From assembly GCA_903813345.2 (NCBI GenBank), contig CAIIXF020000002.1, positions 28,901,223-28,965,222 of the forward strand: a stretch of DNA of 64,000 nucleotides. The letters run 5' to 3'. The stretch is from Owenia fusiformis (taxonomy: Eukaryota > Annelida > Polychaeta > Sabellida > Oweniidae). Of this stretch, positions 37,630 to 50,380 are shown in pieces. Made by a program: the position numbers and the translations under genes. Within the stretch, counting starts at the first letter, position 1, and each line of letters begins with the position of its first letter. The notes under the pieces are model-generated. The model saw only the letters and a program-made list of their open reading frames with translations, did not search any database and was not told the origin of the DNA.

Positions 37630-37903
37630 GGAGATCTCAACATGTGTATTTTGAAGATCTTAACATGTGTATTTTGAAGATCTCAACATGTGTATTTTGA
37701 AGATCTCAACATGTGTATTTTGAAGATCTCAACGTGTGTATTTTGAAGATCTCAACATGTGTATTTTGAAGGTCTCAACATGTGTATTTTGAAGATCTCA
37801 ACATGTGTATTTTGAAGGTCTCAACATGTGTATTTTGAAGATCTCAACATGTGTATTTTGAAGATCTCAACATGTGTATTTTGAAGATCTCAACATGTGT
37901 ATT
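37630..37903 (+). repeat. 24-bp minisatellite right after the His-rich exon
   Basis: AGATCTCAACATGTGTATTT + TGA recurs about twelve times with a 24-bp period. Starting about 45 bases after the donor at 37586, it may affect splicing or merely be tolerated. Confidence 0.9.
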
Positions 37904-37949
37904 TATATGTTAAAACAGTGAGACACTTTATTGTCTTTTTAATGTGAGA

Positions 37950-38030
37950 TCATCATGATAAACCATGCCATCTCATATCTCCAAACAGAAAGATGCTATC
38001 TCACAAATTACATGTTCACTTTTATGGAAT
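37950..38030 (+). mobile_element. Family C element
   Basis: ATCATGATAAACCATGCCAT, CTCATATCTCC and AACAGAAAGATGCTATC. Related copies: 16208-16290 (reverse), 38440-38560, 39965-40075, 48975-49050 and 58695-58790. Confidence 0.6.
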
Positions 38031-38439
38031 CATTGCATGAGTTGATTATATTAATTGAGATAGATGATGTAAGGAGAATTAGGAGTCAGCCAAAAGTGCT
38101 CTCTCAAGGTTATTTTAGCTTTAACATTTTAGGATTCTCTTCATTTAGAGGTGCATTGAATTATTAAGATGTAAATCTCACTCTACTATACCTCACCCCT
38201 AGAAATTCATAAGACATTTTGTTTGTGTAATTGTATTGTTTTTGAAAGTACCTTGTTAACATCTAACAGTCATAAACCATTAATAAGGAACAGACAAATA
38301 AAAACAAATAACATAATCATTACCAATTAGCCAAAGGGTTGGTCATGAACACCAAATGCAAGGTATAGTAGAGTGAATCTGGGTAACGGGAAGAAACCAT
38401 TTTTAAGCAAAACATCCAACTTCAACCATATTTCCTTGC

Positions 38440-38560
38440 TGTTTCAACCATTTCCCCATCAGTCATTCCAACCTATTCTCCCTCATGGCATCTCATTTCT
38501 TCTCAGCCCTGTTTTGGATGAAACAGAAAGATGCTATGAGTATCAGAATGATTCTCCCGT
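38440..38560 (+). mobile_element. Family C element
   Basis: CATGGCATCTCATTTCTTCT, CAGCCCTGTTTTGG and GAAACAGAAAGATGCTATGA then GTATCAGAATGATT. The right half is nearly identical to the copies at 48975 and 58695. Confidence 0.6.
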
Positions 38561-39486
38561 TGCATTTACATTTATAGCATTCATTACCTGCTAAGTAATA
38601 AGGACTTTAATGACACTGTAATCAGTGATGCAATTGAAGAATCTCATGTCAAGTTGCATGACCAATCAATATGATCCCATGAAGAAGATGCGGAGACAAC
38701 CCATAATTGCTTCATCTATATTAAGTTCAATTTTACAATACGTTGTTAATATATAATAAATTGTTGGTATGCTCTTACTTGGGTATGCTCTATGGGTGAA
38801 TGGAAACGGAATGGAGCAATGTGCTAAAAAGTATGGTTTAACATATTATTTTTTTGAAAAAACAACCAAGAACCTCAGACAAGAAGTTTGTTAATGCCTT
38901 ATATATACAGATTTGTTTTTCAGTTCATTGTAGATCAGAGATAGGATAAAAAAATGATTTCTCTTAGAATGCATGCGTATTGTGTAACAATTTTCAGGAA
39001 GAATATTTGATATACAGCCTGTAAAATGATAGAATGCCCTTAACTATACACTCAGTCACTCAGTCTACATACAATGTATACTTAATTAAACTAAATTGTA
39101 CCTTACCAGTTAAATCAATATAAACAAGTTGGTGATGTAATCATCCAAGATATCCAGGCATTGCTGAATTGATGTACTATGTACTTTAAAGATTATTAAA
39201 GGGATAGAATACTTCCAAGATTCAGATAGCGCAATTTTAGATCTCTTGTTTAAGGTGATAAATATTATGTAACCTGAAAACCTATTTTCCGACTCAATCA
39301 GTTTATCTTTAATACAAAGTTTATATTGAATTGGGTACTCTAAGTTGCAATTGGATTGATATTGAATTTTGTACTTTAAAGGGATGATATTATATTCCAA
39401 ATAACTTGAGATTACAAGGATTAATGGCTTTGTTTGAACCAGAGAGTTTGTTTGAATCATTTGAAAACATAATTTATGATACAATA

Positions 39487-39715
39487 TACAGTAAAGCTTT
39501 TATATCCGAACACCTCTCTAATCAGAACACCTCCCAATATGAACACTGCAAAAGATGTAAAACCGAGATATTTATTGAGAATTTATGTTCCCATTCAAAA
39601 ATCAAGGATCTTGCAAATGGAAACCTTGAAATGTGAACACCTCCCAATCGAAACACTTTAGCTGGTTCAAATGACATTTGAAGTCGACAGGCCGATTCTG
39701 CTGAGTCAGATTAGG
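39487..39715. mobile_element. Family A element
   Basis: TACAGTAAAGCTTTTATATC followed by three GAACACCTC-type units and, on the right, TGAAATGTGAACACCTCCCA. The right terminus is degraded. Confidence 0.6.
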
Positions 39716-40243
39716 CTGCCTGGACCTAATTTATTTATTTATTTATTGTATAGGGTTCTTCAGTGCCAAGCAGTGTTTATACAGAGATATATAGGTCACC
39801 GATTAACTGTTGTAATTGTTTTTGTATTAATTTAGTAGGTTAGACTGTCTACACTGTCTGACTTAACTGGGTACTTGTTTAATATTGTTTATATTTTCTT
39901 ACTTAAGTTATAATTAGGTAATCAGAGAGTTTCACAGAATAAACACCTCAAGGCTCATGTTCTCCTTGTGAAAGATCATGACCTTTTATCAGATTTGTTT
40001 CTTGTTTCTAGAAAGGTCTACATCTTGCTAATTGCAATACAAAAAGATGCATTGAGTGTCAGTAGGTTGATTCCCCATGCTATCCTTTACCAGCCCCCAC
40101 CCCCTTTCATAGATGAGGATGTTAAAATGTGGGAGGGGTGGGTCAGTTTACATTAGACCTTGATACAAAACTACATTTCAAAATGCATGATTAAAACTTC
40201 TACAGTAGATCCTTCAACCATTAAACATGTTTATGAGTGTTTA

Positions 40244-40371
40244 TGGCACCACCATAGTATTCGGCGTTCGGCAGACTGCATCTGTAACAAATGACATGTG
40301 GTGACATTTTGCCTTGTTATATATATGCTTGTAGCGTGGCATGTGATGACATTGTGGATGTTAATGCCATG
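40244..40371. mobile_element. Family B element
   Basis: It has GGCACCACCATAGTATTCGG, TCTGTAACAAATGACATGTG and a duplicated right end (CATGTGATGACATT...GTTAATGCC). Confidence 0.5.
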
Positions 40372-40959
40372 TTACATGCTTGTATTATTCACTTTAGACA
40401 GGTTCTGCTGCCATGTACATTAAAACCTTTTTAAATAGAACACCTTTGGTATCTCTATAAGGTGTTCTACTTGGGAGGTGTTCCACTCACAGGTTTATTT
40501 AACATTAAGTGAATCAGTCATCTTATCTTAACATAAAATATAGATGTGTTGTCTTGACTGGATGAAGATAGCTTGTATTTATTCCACATAACTCTCAGAG
40601 GGATAAATGCTCATGTAATTATAACATGGATGAAAGTAATGAATTAGATGCTGTAATGTAAGTCATTCAGACCTGCCTAATGAAATCTTTTTAGAATAGA
40701 ACTACCCTGGGATATCAGTGTGTATACTACCTGTCCACTGACTAGGGCTGATAACTTTATAGTAGGCATTGAACCAATCAGAGAGCACAGTTTCAGAGGT
40801 GTGTCAGTGATTCAACCAATCATAGAGCTCAACAGGCCCACATAATATGACTTTACTCATTGATTTACCAGTGATTTAAAGTGTTTAGGGATGTCAGTCA
40901 CTTTTGCCAAGGGTAGAAAGTAAAAGACATGAGCTGAGTTTTAGTAAAGTTCAAGAATA

Positions 40960-41150
40960 TACTGTAAAACTTGTCTAATATGAACGCCACTAGGACCACC
41001 CAAAAGTGTTCAGATTAGCAGGTGTTCACATTTCTTGTTTCTTCATACATGAGTCAGTGGGAGATATTGAAATTGAGACTGAGAAAAATTATTCACATTG
41101 AGAAGTGTTCGGATTACAGTGAGATGTCTGGATATACAAGTTTCACTGTA
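40960..41150. mobile_element. Family A MITE
   Basis: Left TACTGTAAAACTTGTCTAAT, inside GTGTTCAGATTAGCAGGTGT, right ACAAGTTTCACTGTA, about 191 bp. It lies immediately left of the long inverted repeat. Confidence 0.75.
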
Positions 41151-41245
41151 TGTGGTTGAAATGAACTGTGGTATATGTTTATTTCTAGGGCCTGTAATAT
41201 ATGAGAATCTCTTTTAAGGAGTCATATTGGATGGCAATATCTCTC

Positions 41246-41681
41246 TTAATTTGTATTCCTTTCCTCAAATCACTAACCAAAATAACTTACTTTTTCGAGC
41301 TTTCGGTAGCAGCTACTACCTTTGTCAAGATGATATATTGGCGGGAAATGGGCTGACCCTTGACCTTGTTTGGCTTTTACTCCTGTGTAGTTCCAACAGT
41401 CCAGTCCCGTACAAAATTCTAGATAGAGAACCCCATTACTTTAAACGGAAAGTAAAGGAAGCACTTCATATTCATACAAGCAAGCCACAACTTAACAGGG
41501 ACTCTGGATTTAAGGTTTCCCCCGGGACTGTTGGAACTACACAGGAGTAAAAGCCAAACAAGGTCAAGGGTCAGCCCATTTCCCGCCAATATATCATCTT
41601 GACAAAGGTAGTAGCTGCTACCGAAAGCTCGAAAAAGTAAGTTATTTTGGTTAGTGATTTGAGGAAAGGAATACAAATTAA
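41246..41681. mobile_element. Perfect long inverted repeat, 157-bp arms around a 122-bp spacer
   Basis: The arms 41246-41402 and 41525-41681 are reverse complements with no mismatch that I found. The outer ends read TTAATTTGTATTCCTTTCCT. The same translated frame therefore appears on both strands. The symmetry points to a recent foldback insertion or inverted duplication. ATATCTCTCTTA occurs at 41237-41248 and again at 41715-41726, close to but not exactly abutting the arms, so it is not a clean target duplication. Confidence 0.9.
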
Positions 41682-42565
41682 TTATCTTTACCTAACCGAT
41701 GAATACATTTGGAAATATCTCTCTTATTCCAGAAATGTCATTCTGATACTGAGACCACTTCTACCCCGCAAACAAGATTCAAGATTTATTGTTTTGAGCC
41801 AAATATTTCATCCTCATAAATCTGTTTGCATTTAACATTACATCATTACAATAAAATACATGGAAAGAGTAAAATTAAAAAATCCAATTATTTTCTTTTT
41901 CAAATAGCATATATGAGGGACTGATATAAAGCCATGCTCTTTCAGGATGCTCAAATGTTTCTCTTGCATTTTATTATGTAATCCTTTCTGCAGTTGCATT
42001 CACTTTAAAAAATTCCTGATTTCCTGAAATTTCCAGTAATTTGCTACATTGTCTGTTAAGTATATTCCTTGTTATATCAGCTTGTGCTAGATCTAATTTG
42101 TAAAACATGGTTGTTTTCTTGAGTATCTGTCTCTCTCTCTGACTTGGAGGTCTTCTCGAGTCTTGCACCAGTTATCTGCTCCTTTACACCCTTTATGCAC
42201 TCTACCCCCTGTTTTAGACTACATTAAGACTGCCCCCTCGCCCTCTCTCTCTACCCCCTGTTCTAAATTTGAAATGGAAGAATGATGTCACATATTATCC
42301 ACACAGGACTACATCATTGCAAGGGAGAAAAATTGAATGCTAATGTGGCTGAGGAGGGAAAGTTACTGTAACATTGGAGTCATCCAAGGCCAAGTGTGTC
42401 TATTCAAGTATGTTAATGATCTCAGCTATGGAGAGGTACTACCTGATTGTTGTCTTGTCCCCTTTTTGTTATACCACTTCATTACAACCTGTCCCAACCT
42501 TATTAGTATATAGTATAAAGAGAGCTATTGATAAACAAAACATATTTACCCTTTGGAATTTATTA

Positions 42566-42744
42566 TACAGTATAACCCTCTATATTGGAACACCTCTTTG
42601 ATCCAAAGACCTCTCAATATAAACACTTTTACTTAGTCCCTATTTGTTATCTCCCATTGACTCACATGTTAAAAAACTGAAAAGTGAACATCTGTTAATC
42701 CAAATACTTTTGGCTGCCCCGCAGATTAGACAAGTTTCACTGCA
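42566..42744. mobile_element. Family A MITE
   Basis: Left TACAGTATAACCCTCTATAT, core TTGGAACACCTC and AATATAAACACTTTT, right GACAAGTTTCACTGCA. Confidence 0.68.
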
Positions 42745-43017
42745 GTTTCTTTCTTTTCAAATTACAGATTAAAAAAAGCTGCCACTATATTTTACTGCTA
42801 AGACTACTCAAGCATATTATACACCTATTGTATGAAGATGACAACTGGGGATATGTTTGTTAAGTCCTGGCTCCCAGCCTGTCATTCATGAAATATGCAA
42901 CTGAATCACTGTCTTTGTGAAGCAGACTAGAAAACTGATGAAAACCAGGAGCTGGCATTGAATGAAATAAGACATGCTATGAACTGGGCACTTTGTTAAA
43001 TCCATATAGGGTTTTTT

Positions 43018-43243
43018 ATGGCACCACCAGAAGCGAGGGGTCATGGGTTCGATCCCTACTAGGATAGACTGACTTTTTCACATCAGCCCTTAGCGCAGAA
43101 CTTCATTCTGTATTTTCATTCAATAATAGTCTCTAACTTTTTTTGTGGATGGTGTTTGGCGTTCTGTGGCTGGCGTTCTACGTCTTAAACAATTTGCAAT
43201 AACTTACAAGGTGGTGACATTTTGTCATGTCAATACCTTGTTG
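43018..43243. mobile_element. Family B element carrying a tRNA-like B-box segment
   Basis: It begins GGCACCACCAGAAGCGAGGG and contains GGTTCGATCCC at about 43047-43057, a match to an RNA polymerase III B box. It then continues with the usual CTCTAACTTTTTTTGTGGAT middle and GTGGTGACATTTTG right end. The B-box stretch is absent from the other copies seen here. Confidence 0.5.
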
Positions 43244-44280
43244 TCACAGTATATACTTCCAAATAACTCACATCTCAATCTATTCAAACAGAAAGATGTG
43301 ATCAAAAGAATCAAGTTCAACCGCATCAGTTCCCTTTTTCACCTTATTCTACATTTTAAAACTTGACCTCAGTCAAGCAGTTTGTCATCATTGTTGATGG
43401 ATACCTTGGGGTCACAAGGAGGTGAACAGAATATATGGGCTGTACCAGTACATTAAACGTCACAGTGTCAACGTATAAAATGCAAATAAGAGTGGAATAT
43501 AGAGGAATTAACAAGGAATGGAGTATACAGGCGTGTAGTAGAAACTCTAAATTGTATAGAAATGGTAGAATGTTTGATAGTTCAGACAAGATTTTGAGAG
43601 AAATGGTTGAAAATATGTAGGAACAGCATGAAATTAGTATCACAGTTTGTACAGTGTAATCCGAGTCATATAAACATATCTCCATATAGCATCCCATTCC
43701 CTGGTATAGAAAATCACTCAAATCCTTTTTGCTTATTTCCAGAAAAAAAGATTTTCAAGACAGTTTTAATACCAGAAAAATGAGCTTTTTGTGTATGTAG
43801 GAAATCTTTACAAAATATAGGTTCTTATTTTCCCCCTCTTTTCTACATGTTCCATGCAATTGAGAAGCATAAGAACTAAATGATTATTTATTATCATTTC
43901 CACCCCATCCTTTTACTGATCAAGATTTATTTAAGAATTCTTTAATTCTGTGGTATTCTGTTTTGAATAATGTATTATTTAGACCACCCAGCTGTTTTAT
44001 CTAAGGGCCTAATGTATCTCTCATTTCCTATATATGCTTTGAGACATGATTAATTGAATTGAAACATGAGAAAACACGCATGTATATAATTCATGATTAT
44101 TATATCTAATACACCCATGTCACTTTATAGAAAATTAATAAATAGTGCAGAGATTGTCTAGCACCTAATCTCCCCCTCCCCCACAATCCCTATTACATAG
44201 AAAGTGTGTACATTATTAGGGTGGGGGAGTGACAGTGACTTGATGACACTAGTTATTTCTATTTGATATTTGATACATAG

Positions 44281-44388
44281 TCCTGCATCAAGCCTGTGTA
44301 TTTACACCCCCCTTACACACACACTTCCCTTATTCTCAATCTTAACACAATCGAGGAATAAAGGGGTGACTGAGACTTGATGCAAGAG
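44281..44388. mobile_element. Family D foldback
   Basis: TCCTGCATCAAGCC at the left and ACTTGATGCAAGA at the right are inverted. The interior has a CCCCCCTTA run near the left and AAAGGGGTGA near the right. Confidence 0.6.
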
Positions 44389-47300
44389 TTCACTAATTTA
44401 TATATAATTCAGTCATGCATCAAGCTGGTAATGTTACTCCTCGACCCCCTACACTTCCCCCCAGGCCTAGATCGTAGGATGCGGAGTGTGGGCTTTCTTT
44501 TCAAATTGACTCTTACTCTCTCTATTGTAACATATTATAAACACCGACCATTGTGTGAGTGACTGGCACTTTTTGTAATCTTAATAAAAGAAGGTGTATT
44601 GATCATGATTGTAATCCCATACAGAGTAGTGTTTGAAAGTAATTGCTGGAGATTCCCTCGCAATAAAATCTCCCGATAGTCACATTTTAAAATGCAAATT
44701 ACACTGAAAAGGAGTTGAACGAGCAACTAATGACAAAAAAAGGCATGTACGAGATACTCTAAATTGTATAGAAATTTTAGAGTATTTTTGAAGTTGGTAT
44801 ATATTTTTGAGGAAATGGAGTTGATAAGTAGGAATTTATTTGCATCTCATTGCAAGTTTTCTTGTAAGCTTTGACATTATTTCTGCCTTAATTAATGACT
44901 TCAGTAAAGCCCTTGTAGTTAATGGATTTCGTGTCACAGGAACTGTACATAATGGAAGAAATTTTGCTTTTTGTTTGTATGGTTAAATGTCAGTAAATGT
45001 ACGAGGACACTGGGGTGACAAAGTAACTGGGAGACTACCAGACAAATGCTTCCACCCCATCATCCCTCCCCCCACAATATATTATGGCGTTGAAGCAATT
45101 ATTCATGTATCAATTTAATTATCAATGTTTTTTATGATGTCTCATTATAGAAAAGTTAAAACTGTCATCCAAAATTCTTCATTCTTCAAGGACAAAGCTT
45201 GTAACACTGCCAAATAAATGATATCAATAATAGCATATTGATTTATTTAAGACTAGTACATTATTTTGTGTTAACGTTTTTTAGTTTTTCTTAGTTTTTA
45301 TATTTGTTTGAATTTTCATGCTGTGAGTGAGAGTGTTCAAGGCTGTGAGGAATTCAAGTTGACCTTTTAAATTAACAGCCTACTCTTAGAATACCATATT
45401 CCAATTCTTAGTAGGAAACAGAATTTTCAGAAAGAGTATGATTAGTTTAAGATTCCTGGATATGTAATTTCCCTATACATGCACTTTTTGGCTCACACAG
45501 TATTTGTTTTACTCATTCACCTTCTTTTTAAGGTGATATTGAGGAAGTGCAGCTTGAGTTTAATTGAGATATATTTTATAGCTTTTTTATACACAGCTCC
45601 TACAAAAATATAAATTCGATTTTCCGATTATAGCATTACATAAATAAGGGAATTATGTTTGCCTAGTGTCATTTACTTAATTATCCGCAAAAATCAGATT
45701 AATTACTATAACTAGCTTTGATCATACAAGTGAGTCACACATCTACGGCTAGAATGTATAATAAATCATGTTTATTCCTTGCGATTTCTCTCTAAAATTT
45801 CAATAAAGTGTCTGATTTTCTTATATTTCTATACCATTTGGAATGTTAACTCTATGGCCTTGTTTTTCTTTCCCCCTTATTCCTCTCCTTTTCCTGGGCA
45901 TTTGGAATCTAAAAAAGTGACTGCGATTTATTATAATCATTATTCTTGGCTACATACCAAAGTAATGCTCCACATATGCCTCTAGTATTTCATCCCTTAC
46001 CTCAAATTATATTCTTATCGTGATTTAATAGAATAAAACGTGGATAACACCTCATCACGAAATAACTGAAAAGTCAATTAGGCGGTGAATAGTAAGTCTG
46101 TCAATGTGAAACTTGATCGGTTATTTTTGATTTCTTTGCAGTGTTATTAAAAAGGTTATTGGTTGATATGTTAGCCTTGGATAAGACGTCTGTGAGAGTG
46201 TATGGTACCCTTTCGATAAATGTCATCATGATCAGATTTTTAATCATAAAATAAAATAAAAGTACATGGAGAAGCAAAGTATAAATTAAGTACATGTTAA
46301 ACAATCCAAATCATAAAAATGACTAAAAATTTAGACTTTTTAATGAATTTTTAGAGAGAAAACTGAGGAATCCCATAATGCACTTGAAATCCGTCTGCTT
46401 GGGAATAATGAGGATTACAGCCGGCAAGCAAGAAGCGAATTCAGTTCTCTTATTTAACACCATAAAGATTCATTAAGAACGGTATTAGGATTAATTTCTG
46501 TAGTGCACTATGCGCCTTAATCTCGGGTCAAATTGAGGAATATCGTTTCAAAGATACGTAAAAGATACTGTGTTCTTTCTTTAATAACGGAGATAAGACA
46601 CTAGACATTGATACACAAACTGCATGTTAGTATGATAATATGTAGTGTATAGTTTAAAAGGGCACCAGTGTATTAAGTGCTATACACTCAGTGAAAAAAG
46701 GTAATATTTACTCTAAAACGGAGCTTAGTAAAGTACCTCCAACAAATGGAATAGCAGTGTTTAATTTACTGTAAAAAGACATGGGATTCTAGCCATAAAT
46801 GAAAACATGACGCCTTTAACCATGGTGATGGATAATATACACATTGAGAGGATTCAATAACAAATGCATTATGGGTAAATCGGCTGAATAAATATGATAA
46901 AAACACTGATAGCGTAAAACGACTACATTGAGGATGGATATATAGTGGTAAACAATAAAGATATCATTTACAAAGTAAATAGCAGGTAATTAACGAAAAT
47001 CACAAAGGAATTGATTGATCGTTACATACTATTTGTGTTTAAACCATCAATGTCCTTGTATCGTATAAATCATTACATTAGTAATGTACACAAAAAATAT
47101 TGACTGGTTTAATGATCATTTATAAGCAGATTTGAAATATGGAGTGAGCTGCATGGCAATTACTTTTTCAAGATACAGTAATTGATGATTCCGTTCATGT
47201 GTATAATCTAAATTATGGTTTCGGAAATATTAATGTGTAAGCCCTCCCAGTAGACATCATGCCACGGCTTTGTCATTTCCCAAGGCAGTCTATAGCATGT

Positions 47301-48400
47301 TCTCGAGAAACTATGTAGCTGTGTGTAAGACTGAGAGTGTATGCTTGGTAGAGGGTAAGGATTAGGGGGGGGGTAGAAGAACAAAATCGCTATCTCTTCA
47401 ATTTTAATCAAAAGGTTGAATATGTGACATCTTACACGTTTCTTGATTTAAACGTGAATTTTTATCAGTAAGCTACATTACTGAAGCTCTACCCCCAAGC
47501 CCCAGGGTTAGTGGTAATTACTAGAGAATAGTACTACAAAATGTGAAATCACAGTTTGTACATGATCTTGTTAAATAGTATGTAAGGAGTGTACATTAGT
47601 TTAAGGAAGGCCTAGTCTAATAAGGACACCACTTGGACCTGTTGGAACATATCAAGTTTTTACCTAGCTAGATTTCTCATCCAGATCCTATATTTGAATA
47701 GACCCAAGAATATAAGTATCTGTTTAGTTTAGCTTGTTACTTAGGTCTAGGATCTTAAGAGTAGGTAAGGTGGTGTGAAAGAAAGTGTATAAGATATTAA
47801 GGGAAAGAGGTCACCATGTAAATCAATGAAGAGTAGGACCATAATTTGAGAGGACCTCCTACCCTATTACAGTGGGACAAGGCTAAATCCTTGAATGAGA
47901 AATGAGAAATGAGAAATCAAGCTTTGTAATGACTTGATGTATATCCCCCCACTTTAGGTTCCAAACTCAAAGATTGAATATGAGTTTCCAAAGTAGGTCA
48001 TCTTTAAGGTCTAGGGCCTGGGGGGAGGGGGGTTACGGGAATGTGGGGCTAGGATTAAGTAAGACTAGGATCAAAGGTGAGTGGTGATATATTAACAGGT
48101 TCATTAACCTGTAGTCCCATCATTCAGCATTCAGCAACACATCCCTCCTATTAATATTTGATGATTTTCACAGTTTAACTGCAGATATAATCTTAACGAT
48201 GTCAAATGGATCTTCTATTGCCTTATATAGGAATGTCAGTGTGAAATAAATGTTAAGTACTCTTATTTTGTGATGACTTATTCTGATTAGTTAGAGGCTT
48301 GATCAAAGAAATATCTCTTATTAATTGAATGTATGTGAAGTTAAGCTCTCGTTAAGGTAACCGTTTTATATGCATTCTTTCCATCTAGTGAGTAGCTGTG

Positions 48401-48609
48401 CAGGCCCGTAGCCAGGGGGGGGTTCGCAGGGTTCGGACGAACCCCCCCCCTGGCCAAAAATTCTTTCAAAATCATGCAGTTTTTCACCATTTTGAGCACT
48501 TCTCAAGTGATTTTATTAGCCATATTTGGGCCAAAATTGTCAAATGTGAACCCCCCCTAGAAATTTTTGAAAACTGAACCCCCCTTGGCAAATCCTGGCT
48601 ACGGGCCTG
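48401..48609. mobile_element. MITE with CAGGCCCGTAGCCAGG ends and 5-bp direct repeat
   Basis: The left CAGGCCCGTAGCCAGGGGGG and right CCTGGCTACGGGCCTG are perfect inverted ends over 16 bp. CTGTG lies directly outside both (48396-48400 and 48610-48614). The interior has GTTCGGACGAACCCCCC and two further C-runs. A very similar end sequence is, as I recall, widespread in marine invertebrate genomes. The transposase class is not determined. Confidence 0.82.
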
Positions 48610-48974
48610 CTGTGTGTGTAAAGTTCACATAAGGATCTGATCACTGACTGTTGCTGCATCATGCTTGTATTAGAGAGTCTTGTGTCTATCTTTGATATTT
48701 GATAGTGCCCAAGGATATATCACTAACCTCTACAGTGAGTTCGATGAGTCAAACTTTTGACATCATTTCTCTTCTCTCTCTCTTTACGTTTGAAAGCATA
48801 AGATAGCTCTTATGCGTTCTATACTATAATGATGTTGAAAATAGAAAATTGGGGAAATGTGATTTCAACATTGAACCAAAATTTGTTGATTTTGAATAAC
48901 AGGCCAAGGCACTTTATTGCTTTTTTATCGTACCTAAAAAAGGTACGATATTGTTGTCAGCTTGTTAGATTTGA

Positions 48975-49050
48975 TAGCATCATGATAAACCATGACACCT
49001 CATTTCATCTCAGCCTTAAAACAGAAAGATGCTGTGAGTATAAGAATGAT
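48975..49050 (+). mobile_element. Family C element
   Basis: ATCATGATAAACCATGACAC, TCATTTCATCTCAGCC and AACAGAAAGATGCTGTGAGT. This is the most complete copy. Confidence 0.65.
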
Positions 49051-50304
49051 TTGATAGACTTAACATATTCTTTTTATGTATTCATGAAAATTATATAAAA
49101 ATATAATCATGCAGATCGATCTTATTTTTTTTATGGTCCTGACTCCTGAGTAGCAAGCCTTATAATAATTAAAATGATAGTTACATTTGATGAGGCGTAC
49201 AGAAGTATAAATACCAAGTTGTTCAATAAGTTCACAGAAAATGCTCTCATTTCAAAGGTTTTTTTATTAATATTTTTTCATGAAATTCTCACATAACGTC
49301 AAAAAATATCTGATTATTGATTCAAAATATCAACATCTACTCTGATTGGTCAGAAATAATGGTTGCTGTAGTTACTCAGCTTGTGGATAGGTGGGGCACT
49401 TAACGTTTCTCTTTGAATCAAGATTCATGGTAAATAAGGTCTCTTTGACATATGAAATGAAAAAACGCTTGTGCTTCAGGTCAGTTTTGGTTAGGTTTAT
49501 TAGTGTATTAAGCAATATGTAAACATCAATTTTTCAACAGCCTCCAGAGCTAATAAGACCCGAATGTTGGACACAAAAACTTATGTGGCTCTTTTACTGA
49601 GTCGCAATGACCTTTGAGAGCTGCCTTCGACACCGTTTTTGGGTACTTAAAGCTTTTGGAACATGTTTGCTTTCATGGGTGATGTAAAGTTGAATTCTCT
49701 GAAAAAGATACTTAGTTCTGACAAATACCTCAAATATCGACCTTTTACATGGATGGACAACAACAATGTCTAATGAACTATGTAGTCGTGAAACAACCAG
49801 GTTCTGCCACTCTAAAGCAGTAAATGACTGTACTTATCCAGTAAAATCATGCAGTGATCAGGCACCATTTAGCATAAGATAAATGTATATGGTTAATTCA
49901 GTTTTATTTAAATTCCTTTTTTTACATGTACAATTTGCCCAAATGTGAGATTTGGTACAATAAAGCTCATTTAATTGGAGATTAATATTTTCCTACTTGT
50001 ACAAGGGACTGCACTCCATTGTGATAGGACACACCCTCTCCATCTCTGTCCTTCTGTGATGCAACAGAGAGAGATGCGATTGCGATGAGTAGCAGAATGT
50101 CAATGGGTATTGTCACTGAAAGACTGGATATAAGATAACATGTCCATCTAAGACATAACCTTGATGTCCTTTACAACATGACAATTGATGGCTTTATCAC
50201 CCCTCATTATTGGCTTAGGGGTTGTGTCAACCCATCAATACATGTCTAATAGATGTAATTGGCATACTACTCTTTGTCATTGTGACAAATACATGCCATG
50301 TTTG

Positions 50305-50380
50305 AGGGTGTGTACCCTGCGTGCAGTCTAGTTAACGAAGCTCTCTTTTAAGAAGTGAAGTCGAACGAATGCAAAGGGTA
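50305..50380. repeat. Dispersed CTAGTTAACGAAGCTCTCTT repeat
   Basis: TACCCTGCGTGCAG, TCTAGTTAA and GAAGCTCTCTTTTAAGAAGT are shared with 51236-51310. A reverse-complement copy (CTTCACTTCTTAAAAGAGAG) is at about 60717 and a degraded one near 61075-61140. Confidence 0.6.

Noticed and set aside
39110-39484. A 124-codon frame on the - strand
   Set aside because: The composition is typical of A+T-rich random sequence, with no recognised domain and no splice structure.
41227-41676. Mirror-image open frames sharing CSSNSP-type ends on both strands
   Set aside because: They are the same DNA read twice, because the two arms are perfect inverted repeats; there is no evidence of coding.
43032-43065. 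A tRNA gene at the GGTTCGATCCC motif
   Set aside because: Only the B-box/T-arm-like part is present; no acceptor stem, D arm or anticodon arm can be assembled, so it is treated as a SINE remnant.
43356-43721. A 121-codon frame on the - strand
   Set aside because: Its translation is a chance-like Leu/Ser/Tyr-rich string from A+T-rich DNA with no domain, start context or splice support.
46348-46450. Candidate exon after TTTTTAG reading KEKTEESHNALEIRLLG in the phase left by the His-rich exon
   Set aside because: The acceptor is weak (no long pyrimidine tract), no donor follows, and the frame ends in TAA without a nearby polyadenylation signal. It may be a conserved non-coding stretch.
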